From NCBI RefSeq assembly GCF_029675105.1, contig NZ_JAQQFV010000001.1, forward strand, positions 1 through 64,000: 64,000 nt of DNA, in the 5' to 3' direction. This document shows positions 26,729 to 34,116 of this stretch, in pieces (the stretch's first letter is position 1; every line of letters starts with the position of its first letter). This DNA comes from Nocardia anocheti (GTDB taxonomy: Bacteria > Actinomycetota > Actinomycetes > Mycobacteriales > Mycobacteriaceae). A program made the translations under genes and the position numbers. A model generated the notes under the pieces. The model saw nothing but the letters and a program-made list of their open reading frames with translations. It did no database searches and was not told the DNA's origin.

Positions 26729-26747
26729 AACGGTAACGATTTCCATT
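26729..26747. promoter_or_regulatory. Zur-like palindrome upstream of the zinc ABC operon
   Basis: AACGGTAA-CGA-TTTCCATT is an imperfect palindrome (6 of 8 arm pairs) in an AT-rich patch, 57 bp before the znuA-like start. Actinobacterial Zur boxes have this AAtGgaAa/TTtcCatT style. The rest of the 317-bp gap 26487-26803 holds no gene I can support. Confidence 0.5.
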
Positions 26748-26803
26748 ATGATCTAGGGCACAGTGTCGGCGTGCCTGGATATGAGCACGGCCAGGAGTTC
26801 CGC

Positions 26804-27688
26804 GTGAAGAGTCGATTCGCCCGTTTGTGTGCCGGGGTCACGGTGGGGGTCGTGGCGGGGGTTGTGCTCAGCGCGTGCGGGGCCGGTGGTGAGGACGACG
26901 GGGGCGTGTCGGTCGTGGCGTCCACCAATGTGTGGGGGTCGATCGCCAGTGCGGTGGCGGGGCCGGATGTGCGGGTGACCTCGATCATCAGTGATCCCGC
27001 GGCCGATCCGCACTCGTTCGAGACATCGGCCACCGATACCGCCGAGATCAGCGACGCGGATCTGGTGGTGTTCAACGGTGGGCACTACGACGAGTTCATC
27101 GAGAAGGCGATCTCCGGCAAGGACAAGCGCACCGTCGAGGCGTTCGCGCAGCGTCCGGACAAGGGTGACGACAACGAGCACGTCTGGTACGACGTGCGCA
27201 CCGTCGCCGCCGTCGCCGACAGCATCGCCGCCCAGCTCGGCGAGATCGACGCCGCGGGTGCCGCCGGATACACCGAGCGGGCCACCACCTTCAAGAACCA
27301 GCTGATCGGAATCAGCACCATCACCGGCACCATCGCCACCCAGCACCCGAACGCGCCGGTCGCGCAGTCCGAGCCGCTCGCGCACTACCTGCTCGAGGCC
27401 GCGACCGCGCAGGACAAGACGCCGCACGAGTTCCAGGAAGCGATCGAGCAGGAGACCGACCCGGCGCCCGCCGCCGTGGCCGCCACCCGCGATCTGATCA
27501 GCGGCAAGCAGGTCAAGGCCCTGATCTACAACATCCAGACCCAGGACAAGATCACCCAGGACCTGCGCGCGACCGCCCAGGCCGCGGGCATCCCGGTGGT
27601 CGAGGTGACCGAGACGCTGCCCGAGGGCGTCGACTACATCCAGTGGCAGACCGCCAACGCCAAGGCGCTCGCCGCGGCCCTGCGCTGA
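26804..27688 (+). CDS. znuA: Zinc/manganese ABC transporter substrate-binding lipoprotein (ZnuA-like)
   Basis: A 294-residue cluster A-I metal-binding protein. It has an N-terminal signal with lipobox VLSAC near residues 20-25. VVASTNVWGSIASAV, the metal-ligand stretch SDPAADPHSFE, and VVFNGGHYDEF follow. NEHVWYDVRT carries a second His ligand. The long His-rich loop of E. coli ZnuA is missing, as is common in actinobacteria. GTG at 26804 with AGGAG 7 nt upstream. It is 11 bp before the ATPase gene, and the order A-C-B plus the Zur-like box favour zinc. Confidence 0.88.
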   Translation: MKSRFARLCAGVTVGVVAGVVLSACGAGGEDDGGVSVVASTNVWGSIASAVAGPDVRVTSIISDPAADPHSFETSATDTAEISDADLVVFNGGHYDEFIEKAISGKDKRTVEAFAQRPDKGDDNEHVWYDVRTVAAVADSIAAQLGEIDAAGAAGYTERATTFKNQLIGISTITGTIATQHPNAPVAQSEPLAHYLLEAATAQDKTPHEFQEAIEQETDPAPAAVAATRDLISGKQVKALIYNIQTQDKITQDLRATAQAAGIPVVEVTETLPEGVDYIQWQTANAKALAAALR

Positions 27689-27699
27689 GGAGTACCGCG

Positions 27700-28545
27700 A
27701 TGACCGAGGGAGCAGCACTGTCCGAGACCACCGTCGCGCCCGCCGTCACCACCGAGGCGGCCATCGCGCTGCGCGCGGCGACGCTGTCCTTCGGTGACCG
27801 GACGCTGTGGCGCGACCTCGATCTCACCGTCACCCCGGGCGAGTTCATCGCGGTGCTCGGGCCCAACGGGTCGGGCAAGACCTCGCTGCTGCGGGTGCTG
27901 CTGGGCAGTCTCGGGCTGAGTTCCGGGGACGCGCGGATCGCCGGTCGGCCCGCCGGGCTCGGCAATCCGGGCATCGGGTACGTGCCGCAGCAGAAGACGA
28001 TCGACGCCGGGGTGCAGTTGCGCGGGGTCGATCTGGTCGGGCTCGGCGTGGACGGGCATCGGTGGGGGCTGGGCTGGCGGACCCGCCGGGAGCGGGCGCG
28101 CAAGGTGAAGGCGGCCGTGGCCGCGGTGGGCGCGCAGGCGTTCGCGCACGCGCCGCTGGAGAGCATGTCCGGTGGTGAGCAGCAGCGGTTGCGGGTGGCG
28201 CAGGCCCTCGTCGGTGATCCGGCGGTGCTGCTGTGTGACGAGCCGCTGCTGAGTCTGGACCTGGCCAATCAGCGACTGGTCGCCGAACTGGTCGACCGGC
28301 GCAGGCGCGAGCACGACACCGCGGTGCTGTTCGTGACCCACGAGATCAATCCGATCCTGCCGCTGGTCGACCGGGTGCTGTACCTGGTCGACGGCGAGTT
28401 CCGGATCGGCACCCCCGCCGAGGTGATGACCTCGCAGACCCTCTCGGAGCTCTACCGGACCGAGGTCGAGGTGCTGCGGGTGCGCGACCGGCTGGTGGTC
28501 GTCGGCACCGGCGACGACATGGACGCGCTGGGCGGGACCGCCTGA
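27700..28545 (+). CDS. znuC: Zinc/manganese ABC transporter ATPase (ZnuC-like)
   Basis: A 281-residue ABC ATPase: Walker A VLGPNGSGKTSLL, signature SMSGGEQQRLRVAQAL, Walker B AVLLCDEPLLSLDLAN, and the switch His in FVTHEINPI. A Q-loop (GYVPQQKTID) is present. ATG at 27700 with GAGGAG upstream. The stop overlaps the permease ATG by 1 nt. It energises the ZnuB permease at the cytoplasmic membrane. Confidence 0.9.
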   Translation: MTEGAALSETTVAPAVTTEAAIALRAATLSFGDRTLWRDLDLTVTPGEFIAVLGPNGSGKTSLLRVLLGSLGLSSGDARIAGRPAGLGNPGIGYVPQQKTIDAGVQLRGVDLVGLGVDGHRWGLGWRTRRERARKVKAAVAAVGAQAFAHAPLESMSGGEQQRLRVAQALVGDPAVLLCDEPLLSLDLANQRLVAELVDRRRREHDTAVLFVTHEINPILPLVDRVLYLVDGEFRIGTPAEVMTSQTLSELYRTEVEVLRVRDRLVVVGTGDDMDALGGTA

Positions 28546-29411
28546 TGGACAAGCTCACCAAGGTGCTGCACCAGATGTTCGACTTCGGCACCACCGCCGA
28601 CCTGCTCGGCTACGACTTCGTCCAGCAGGCGCTGCTGGCCTCGGCGCTGCTCGGCCTGCTGGCCGGGCTGATCGGGCCGCTGATCGTGGCCAGGCAGATG
28701 TCGTTCGCGGTGCACGGCACCAGCGAACTCTCGCTGACCGGCGCGTCGGCGGCGCTGCTGGTGGGCGTCGGAGTCGGGGTCGGTGCCATCGCGGGGTCGG
28801 TGGTGGCGGCCGTGCTGTTCGGCTGGCTGGGGTCGCGGGCGCGGGAACGCGATTCGGTGATCGCGGTGGTGCTCTCGTTCGGACTCGGCCTGTCGGTGCT
28901 GTTCCTGTGGTTGGCGCCCGACCGCGCGGGCTCGAAGTTCTCGCTGCTCACCGGCCAGGTCGCCAGCGTCGGCTATGACGGCCTCGCGCTGCTGCTCACC
29001 TGCACCGCCGCCGTGCTGGCCGTGCTCGCGGTGGTCTACCGGCCGCTGCTGTTCGCCAGCGCCGACCCCGAGGTGGCCATCGCGCGCGGTGTCCCCGTGC
29101 GTGCCCTGTCGGTGATCTTCGCCGTCCTGCTCGGCATCACCGCCGCCTTCGGTGTTCAGATCGTCGGCGCCCTGCTGGTGCTGGCCCTGCTCATCACCCC
29201 CGCCGCGGCGGCCGCCCAGCTCACCTCGAGCCCGCTGCGCGCCACCGTCCTCGCGGTGATCTTCGCCGAGGTCTCCGCCGTCGGCGGCCTGCTGCTCTCG
29301 CTGGCCCCCGGCGTCCCGGTCTCCACCTTCGTCACGGCGATCTCGTTCACGATCTACCTGGTGTGCCGGGTGGTGGGCTCCCGGTCCCGCGCCCTCGCCC
29401 CGGCCCGCTGA
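28545..29411 (+). CDS. znuB: Zinc/manganese ABC transporter permease (ZnuB-like)
   Basis: A 288-residue ABC-3 family permease with about eight transmembrane segments. Its cytoplasmic coupling region includes SFAVHGTSELSLTGASAALL, the family's HxxxSHxxLxG-like stretch. DPEVAIARGVPVRALSVIF and LLITPAAAAAQLTSSPL are also typical. It is the last gene of the znuACB operon, ending 30 bp before a hairpin. Confidence 0.9.
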   Translation: MDKLTKVLHQMFDFGTTADLLGYDFVQQALLASALLGLLAGLIGPLIVARQMSFAVHGTSELSLTGASAALLVGVGVGVGAIAGSVVAAVLFGWLGSRARERDSVIAVVLSFGLGLSVLFLWLAPDRAGSKFSLLTGQVASVGYDGLALLLTCTAAVLAVLAVVYRPLLFASADPEVAIARGVPVRALSVIFAVLLGITAAFGVQIVGALLVLALLITPAAAAAQLTSSPLRATVLAVIFAEVSAVGGLLLSLAPGVPVSTFVTAISFTIYLVCRVVGSRSRALAPAR

Positions 29412-29440
29412 GTTTCCCGTCGACACAGTTCGACGAATGA

Positions 29441-29474
29441 TCGCCCGAGCACCCCTGGTCGGGTGCCCGGGCGA
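29441..29474. terminator. Hairpin between znuB and the MFS gene
   Basis: A 14-bp stem with one A-C mismatch (29441-29454 with 29461-29474) lies between two convergent genes. There is no T-run on either side, so its strength as an intrinsic terminator is uncertain. It marks the left edge of the biosynthetic cluster. Confidence 0.55.
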
Positions 29475-29484
29475 ACGGGTTCGG

Positions 29485-30954
29485 TCAGGCGGTGGCCTTT
29501 TCGAGGTGGGGGGTGGGGGTGGATTCGGGGGATTCGCCCCGGGTGTTGACGGTGCGTAGGGCGGTGAGGACTCCGGCGAGGGCGATGCAGGCCGCTACCA
29601 GGAGGGCTTGGCGGAAGCCCGCGGTGGTGGCGTCGAGGGGGGCGGTCCCGGCGGCGAGTTCGGTGGTGGTGTGGGAGATGGAGACGGCCGTCAGGATGGC
29701 CACGCCCAGGGCGACGCCGATCTGGGCGGAGGTGTTGATGAGGGCGGCGGCCAGGCCCGCCTTGGCCGGTGGGACGCCCGCGTTGGCGGCGGCGGTGTTG
29801 GCGACGAAGACCGCGGCGGCACCCGCGGCGGTGACCATCAGGCCGGGGAGCAGGTCGGACAGGTAGGCGCCATCGGTGGGGATGCGCGACAGCAGCAGGA
29901 TGCCGAGGCCGGTGACGGCGGCACCGGTGACGGTGACGGGTTTGGTGCCGGTGATCGGGACGATCTTGGAGGCGATGCCGGAGACCACGATCACCGTCAG
30001 GCTGAAGGGGATGTAGGCGCAGCCCGCCTTGATCTCGCCGTAGCCGAGCACGGTCTGGGCGTAGAGGGTGATGAAGAAGAACAGCGACATCATGCCCGCG
30101 GCGACGAACAGGTGCGTCAGGTTGGCGGCGGCCAGGCCGCGGATGCGGAAGATCGACAGCGGGACCAGCGGGTTCTCGATCTTGGCCTCGTTGACCACGA
30201 ATGCCACCAGCATGGCCAGCGCCAGACCCAGCTGCCACAGCGTGCGGCTGCTGCCCCACCCGTGCTCCGGCGCCTGCACCAGCCCGTAGACCAGCAGCAT
30301 CAGACCACCGGTGGCCAGCGCGGTGCCGAGGAAGTCGAAGCCCCTGCGGGTCTCGGCGCCCCGGTCGGCGGGGATCACCGCGGGCAGGGCGATCAGCAGC
30401 AGCAGGCACACGGGGCTGTTGATGTAGAACACCCAGCGCCAGCCGAACTGCTCGGTGATCACACCACCGAGCACCAGACCGGCGGCCGCGCCGAGACCGG
30501 AGACACCACCCCACACACCGAGCGCGGTGCTGCGGTCGGTGCCCTCGCGGAAACTCGTGGTGAGGATCGACAGGGCGGCGGGCAACATGAGCGCGGCGCC
30601 GATACCCTGGGCGAACCGGGCGCCGACCAGCAGTTCGGCATTGCTCGCCAAACCACCCGCCGCCGAGGAGATTCCGATGATCACCAGGCCGGTCATCAGC
30701 ACCCGGCGGCGGCCGAGCAGGTCGGCCAGGCGGCCACCGAGCAGCATCAGGCCGCCGTAGGTGAGCAGGTAGCCGGTGGTGACCCACTGCAGGGTCGAGA
30801 CCGACAGGCCCAGCTCCCGCTGGATCGCGGGCAGTGCGAGATTGACGATGGAACTGTCGACGAAGTCGAGGAACGCGCCCGCGCACAGCAGCGCGAGCGT
30901 CAGCTTGCCCCGCCGGGTCGTCAGGAACGACGGTGTCTCTGTAGCGATACTCAC
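29485..30954 (-). CDS. MFS drug exporter (DHA2, 14-TM type)
   Basis: A 489-residue EmrB/QacA-type exporter with about 14 transmembrane segments. Motif A is GGRLADLLGRRRVLMTGL, motif C is GLGAAAGLVLGGVITEQFGW, and the N-terminal D1-type motif is FLDFVDSSIVNLALPAI. It is the last gene of the leftward tailoring operon; its GTG overlaps the KAS III stop (GTGA). Likely exports or gives resistance to the cluster product. The longer open frame upstream is inside the KAS III gene. Confidence 0.88.
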   Translation of the reverse strand: MSIATETPSFLTTRRGKLTLALLCAGAFLDFVDSSIVNLALPAIQRELGLSVSTLQWVTTGYLLTYGGLMLLGGRLADLLGRRRVLMTGLVIIGISSAAGGLASNAELLVGARFAQGIGAALMLPAALSILTTSFREGTDRSTALGVWGGVSGLGAAAGLVLGGVITEQFGWRWVFYINSPVCLLLLIALPAVIPADRGAETRRGFDFLGTALATGGLMLLVYGLVQAPEHGWGSSRTLWQLGLALAMLVAFVVNEAKIENPLVPLSIFRIRGLAAANLTHLFVAAGMMSLFFFITLYAQTVLGYGEIKAGCAYIPFSLTVIVVSGIASKIVPITGTKPVTVTGAAVTGLGILLLSRIPTDGAYLSDLLPGLMVTAAGAAAVFVANTAAANAGVPPAKAGLAAALINTSAQIGVALGVAILTAVSISHTTTELAAGTAPLDATTAGFRQALLVAACIALAGVLTALRTVNTRGESPESTPTPHLEKATA

Positions 30955-31904
30955 TGGCTTCTCTCTTTCCCTGGTCCCCACTCGAGCAGCGTGAGCCCGA
31001 CCGACATGCCCCCGCCGAAACCGGCGAGCAGGACCTTGTCCCCCGGACGCAGAAGTCCTGTGCGGCACGCGCTGTCGAGGGTGATCGGTATCGACGCCGC
31101 GCCGGTGTTGCCGAGATCGGTGACTGTCGTGTGCGCCGTCGCCTTCGACAGACCGAGTTCGGTCACCAGCTGGGCCACCAGGTTTCCGTTGGCCTGGTGC
31201 GGAATCAGATGGGTGATCTCCTCCGGTGCGACCGCCGCGTCGTGCAGGAACTGCTTGACGAGCAGCGGCAACCGGGTGGTGACGAACTCGCGGACACCGC
31301 GGCCGTCCATGGTGAAGTAGCCCCCGGCGGGCACCCCGATCATCGAGGTGAGCTCACCGAAGGTATGCAGGGCACTGTGCTGGATGCCGCCGCGCCCGGC
31401 GGGACCGACGACGACCGCGCCCGCGCCGTCACCGAACAGGATGACGGTGCGCCGATCCGCGGGATCGAGGATGCGCGAGTAGATGTCGGCACCGACGACC
31501 AGGCCGTAGCCGCCGCTCCTGGCGACGGCGGCCTCCACCGTGGCCAGCGCGAAGACGAAACCCGAGCACACCGCGTTCACGTCGAACGCCGAGGCGTGGT
31601 GGGCGCCCAGGTTGTGCTGCACGAACGCCGCGGTGGGTGGTTGCGGCTGGTCGGGGGTGGAGGTGGCCACCACGATGGTGGTCAGCTCGGTCGCGTCGAT
31701 GCCCGCCGCGGTCAGGGCGGCGGCCGCGGCGCGGGTAGCCAGATCGGCGGTGCTGAGGCCGGGTTCGGCCCAGCGGCGGGCGCGGATCGCGGTCTTGCGC
31801 CGGACCCACGCGTCGTCGACACCGGCGGCGGCGCCGACCTCCTGATTGCTCACCACCCGCTCCGGCACCGAGGAGCCGGACCCGAGGATGCCGATCCGGC
31901 TCAT
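30951..31904 (-). CDS. 3-oxoacyl-ACP synthase III (FabH)-like condensing/acyltransfer enzyme
   Basis: A 317-residue KAS III with a complete triad: Cys113 (VNAVCSGF), His236 (LIPHQAN) and Asn266 (DLGNTGAAS). It also has FGDGAGAVVVG. Housekeeping FabH loads acetyl-CoA onto malonyl-ACP; cluster-borne homologues (PqsD, CerJ and ChlB-type enzymes are known examples) make C-C, ester or amide bonds with unusual acyl groups. Here no PKS or full ACP is nearby, so acyl transfer or a single malonyl extension of an aryl-CoA is plausible. The ATG overlaps the 52-aa peptide stop (ATGA). Confidence 0.85.
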   Translation of the reverse strand: MSRIGILGSGSSVPERVVSNQEVGAAAGVDDAWVRRKTAIRARRWAEPGLSTADLATRAAAAALTAAGIDATELTTIVVATSTPDQPQPPTAAFVQHNLGAHHASAFDVNAVCSGFVFALATVEAAVARSGGYGLVVGADIYSRILDPADRRTVILFGDGAGAVVVGPAGRGGIQHSALHTFGELTSMIGVPAGGYFTMDGRGVREFVTTRLPLLVKQFLHDAAVAPEEITHLIPHQANGNLVAQLVTELGLSKATAHTTVTDLGNTGAASIPITLDSACRTGLLRPGDKVLLAGFGGGMSVGLTLLEWGPGKERSQ

Positions 31905-32059
31905 CGCGACTCCCGGGCGGGTGCGGTGCTCGAGTACTCGGCGGTGACACAGCCGCAGTAGCAGCCTTCGTCGTCGGTGTCCGTGGGCGCCAGATGTTCG
32001 GCCGGGGCGACGGAAACCAGCTGTTCGTGCAGGATGCGCACGAGCTGTTCGTTGGTCAT
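31901..32059 (-). CDS. 52-residue peptide with CYCGC motif, function unknown
   Basis: A very small gene translationally locked between the SRPBCC-DDN gene (14 bp upstream) and KAS III (ATGA overlap). Residues 1-32 (LVRILHEQLVSVAPAEHL at 6-23, then APTDTDDEG) look like a short amphipathic helix plus acidic linker. The pattern recalls helix 1 of an acyl carrier protein or a RiPP leader. Residues 33-37 are CYCGC, followed by VTAEYSST and a charged tail. There is no DSL phosphopantetheine site and neither alternative frame restores an ACP. It could be a truncated carrier, a metal-binding or regulatory peptide, or a RiPP-like precursor. I do not recognise a family. Confidence 0.6.
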   Translation of the reverse strand: MTNEQLVRILHEQLVSVAPAEHLAPTDTDDEGCYCGCVTAEYSSTAPARESR

Positions 32060-32073
32060 GGTCGGTCCCGGTC

Positions 32074-33042
32074 TCAGCCCACGGAGTCCGCGGTCGAGAG
32101 CTCGACGGCGGGCGCGGGCGCGCTGGGCCGCTCGCAGATGACGACGGGGATATCGCGGTCGGTGCGGGTCTGGTAGACCGCGAAGCCGTGGAACGCCTTG
32201 ACGATGCGCGGCCACAGCTCGGCCTTCTCCTCCGCGTTCGCGGTGCGCGCGATCCACGGTTCGGTGACGCCGTCGATGGTCAGCTCCACCTCCGGCGTGG
32301 CGACCAGGTTGCGGTACCACTCGGGATCACGGTCGTCGCCTTCCTTGGAAGCCACCAGGATCACCCGGTCGGGTTCCATCACCGGCACCCACAGCACCGC
32401 GGTGCGCCGCGCGCCGGACTTGCGCCCGATGACGTGCAGTTCGATGGCGGCCATGCCGTACTGGCGGTTGCCCCACTTGCCACCGCTGACCTTCAGGATG
32501 AAGTGGTGGGTGTTGCGCACGCCCTTGAGGAACTGGTCGAACAGGTAGTCGCGCGGCTTGGCGAACGGGCCCTGCCGGGTGATCTGCTTGGCCTTGCGCG
32601 GGGAGGTGAGCGCGACCTCGGCGGTCTTGAACACGCTGCGCATACCGGCCGCGATGGCCGGGAAACCGAAGGCGCGGGTGGCGAAGTCGGCGCCGATGGG
32701 GGTGACCGCCTCGACCTCGGAGGTCCACACGATGTGGGTGCCGCCGCGGACCTCGGAGAAGGTCATCTCGGCGCCGTTGTGCTTGATCCGCGGCACGCCG
32801 TCCTCGATGACCCAGGCGAAGCGGTGCGGCGCCTCGTTGGCGGTGATGCGCTCGGTGTAGCTGCCGAACAGCCAGGTCATCTTGCGGATAGCGCCCGCGC
32901 CGTAGGGGGTGTCGGCGGCGGGCTTGATCAATTCACTGCCCAGGACCGCGAAGGACGCGGTGAAGTTCCCGGAGTCGGTGAGCCAGGCGTAGACCTTCTC
33001 GATCGGCGCGGCGATGGTGTATTCGAGCCTCAGTGTCTGCAT
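32074..33042 (-). CDS. Fusion of SRPBCC (START/polyketide-cyclase) domain with F420-dependent DDN-type reductase
   Basis: A 322-residue protein with two domains. Residues 1 to about 145 are an SRPBCC/START fold (LEYTIAAPIEKVYAWLTDSG, YGAGAIRKMTWLFGSYTERI). Residues about 165-305 are a deazaflavin-dependent nitroreductase (DDN) domain: NRQYGMAAIELHVIGRKSG, RRTAVLWVPVM, VASKEGDDRDPEWYRNLVA and PEVELTIDG. DDN proteins use F420H2 to reduce quinones and activated aromatics. A START-like domain could hold a lipophilic terpenoid. The next upstream gene encodes an F420-dependent glucose-6-phosphate dehydrogenase, a natural F420H2 source. It probably performs a reduction in meroterpenoid tailoring (inference). 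Confidence 0.85.
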   Translation of the reverse strand: MQTLRLEYTIAAPIEKVYAWLTDSGNFTASFAVLGSELIKPAADTPYGAGAIRKMTWLFGSYTERITANEAPHRFAWVIEDGVPRIKHNGAEMTFSEVRGGTHIVWTSEVEAVTPIGADFATRAFGFPAIAAGMRSVFKTAEVALTSPRKAKQITRQGPFAKPRDYLFDQFLKGVRNTHHFILKVSGGKWGNRQYGMAAIELHVIGRKSGARRTAVLWVPVMEPDRVILVASKEGDDRDPEWYRNLVATPEVELTIDGVTEPWIARTANAEEKAELWPRIVKAFHGFAVYQTRTDRDIPVVICERPSAPAPAVELSTADSVG

Positions 33043-33075
33043 CGGAAATCCTGTCGTTGCGGGTGGATCGTGGAG

Positions 33076-34086
33076 CTAGCCGAGCGCGCGCAGGCGCGGG
33101 GCGAGGTCGCGGGCGAAGAGCTCGTGGAAGCGGGCCTGGTCGTGGCCGGGGGCGTGGAACACCAGGTGGCGCATGCCCGCCGCGATGTAGGGCTCGATGG
33201 CCGCCACGACCGCGTCGGGGTCGGTGCCGACGATCCAGCGCTTGGCGATCTGTTCGATGGGCAGCGCGTCGGCGGCGGCTTCCATCTCGATGGGGTCGGA
33301 GATGCTGTGCTTCTGCTCGGGCGTCAGCGACAGCGGCGCCCAGAACCGCGTGTTGTCCAGGGCCAGTTCGGCATCGGTCTCGTAGGACAGCTTGATCTCG
33401 ATCATGGTGTCGACCGACTCGACCGAGCGGCCCGCCTTCTCGGCGCCCTCGGTGACCGCGGGCATCAGCTTCTCGGTGTAGAGGTCCATGCCCTTGCCGG
33501 AGGTGCAGATGAAGCCGTCGCCGACCCGGCCCGCGTAGCGGGCGACCAGCGGACCACCCGCGGCGATGTAGATCGGGATGCCCTCGGCGGGCACGTCGTA
33601 GATCGAGGCGCCGACCGTGCGGTAGTACTGGCCGTCGAAGTCGACGCGCTTGCCCGTCCACAGCTCCCGCATGAGCTCGATGGACTCGCGCAGCCTGCCG
33701 TAGCGCTCCTTGAATTCCGGCCACTCGCCGGTGAATCCGGTGGCGATCTCGTTGAGCGCCTCACCGGAGCCGACACCGAGCATGACCCGGCCGGGGTAAA
33801 GGCAGCCGAAGGTGGCGAACGCCTGCGCGATGACCGCCGGGTTGTAGCGGAAGGTGGGGGTGAGCACCGAGGTGCCGATCTGGATGCGCCGGGTGCGCTC
33901 ACCGACGGCGGCCAGCCAGGCCAGCGAGAACGGGGCGTGGCCACCGTTGTAGCGCCAGGGCTGGAAGTGGTCGCTGATCATCGCGCTGTCGAAGCCGTGC
34001 TCCTCGGCCGAGACCGAGAGTTCCACCAGCTCACGCGGGCCGAACTGCTCGGCCGACGCCTTGTATCCCAGACGAAGTTCGGGCAC
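33076..34086 (-). CDS. fgd: F420-dependent glucose-6-phosphate dehydrogenase (FGD)
   Basis: A luciferase-like TIM-barrel protein very close to mycobacterial FGD1: [62 protein letters not shown] and EQIAKRWIV. From the GTG at 34084-34086 (GGAGG 8 nt upstream) it has 336 residues, the FGD1 length, and the catalytic residues fall at the FGD1 numbers His40, Trp44 and Glu109. An upstream ATG at 34099-34101 is an alternative start. FGD oxidises glucose 6-phosphate and reduces F420. Finding it inside a biosynthetic operon next to a DDN-type reductase suggests dedicated F420H2 supply. Confidence 0.9.
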   Translation of the reverse strand: MPELRLGYKASAEQFGPRELVELSVSAEEHGFDSAMISDHFQPWRYNGGHAPFSLAWLAAVGERTRRIQIGTSVLTPTFRYNPAVIAQAFATFGCLYPGRVMLGVGSGEALNEIATGFTGEWPEFKERYGRLRESIELMRELWTGKRVDFDGQYYRTVGASIYDVPAEGIPIYIAAGGPLVARYAGRVGDGFICTSGKGMDLYTEKLMPAVTEGAEKAGRSVESVDTMIEIKLSYETDAELALDNTRFWAPLSLTPEQKHSISDPIEMEAAADALPIEQIAKRWIVGTDPDAVVAAIEPYIAAGMRHLVFHAPGHDQARFHELFARDLAPRLRALG

Positions 34087-34116
34087 TGTCTTGTCCTCCA
34101 TGGTCGATGTGGTGGT

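Noticed and set aside
31901..32059. Intact acyl carrier protein hidden by a frameshift
   Set aside because: I translated the other two frames after the helix; neither restores a DSL site or ACP helices, and the ORF ends in a clean ATGA junction with KAS III.
33076..34086. Generic luciferase-like monooxygenase acting as a tailoring oxygenase
   Set aside because: The match to FGD1 is close through the whole chain, including all catalytic residues at the same numbers and the 336-residue length, so FGD is the better call.
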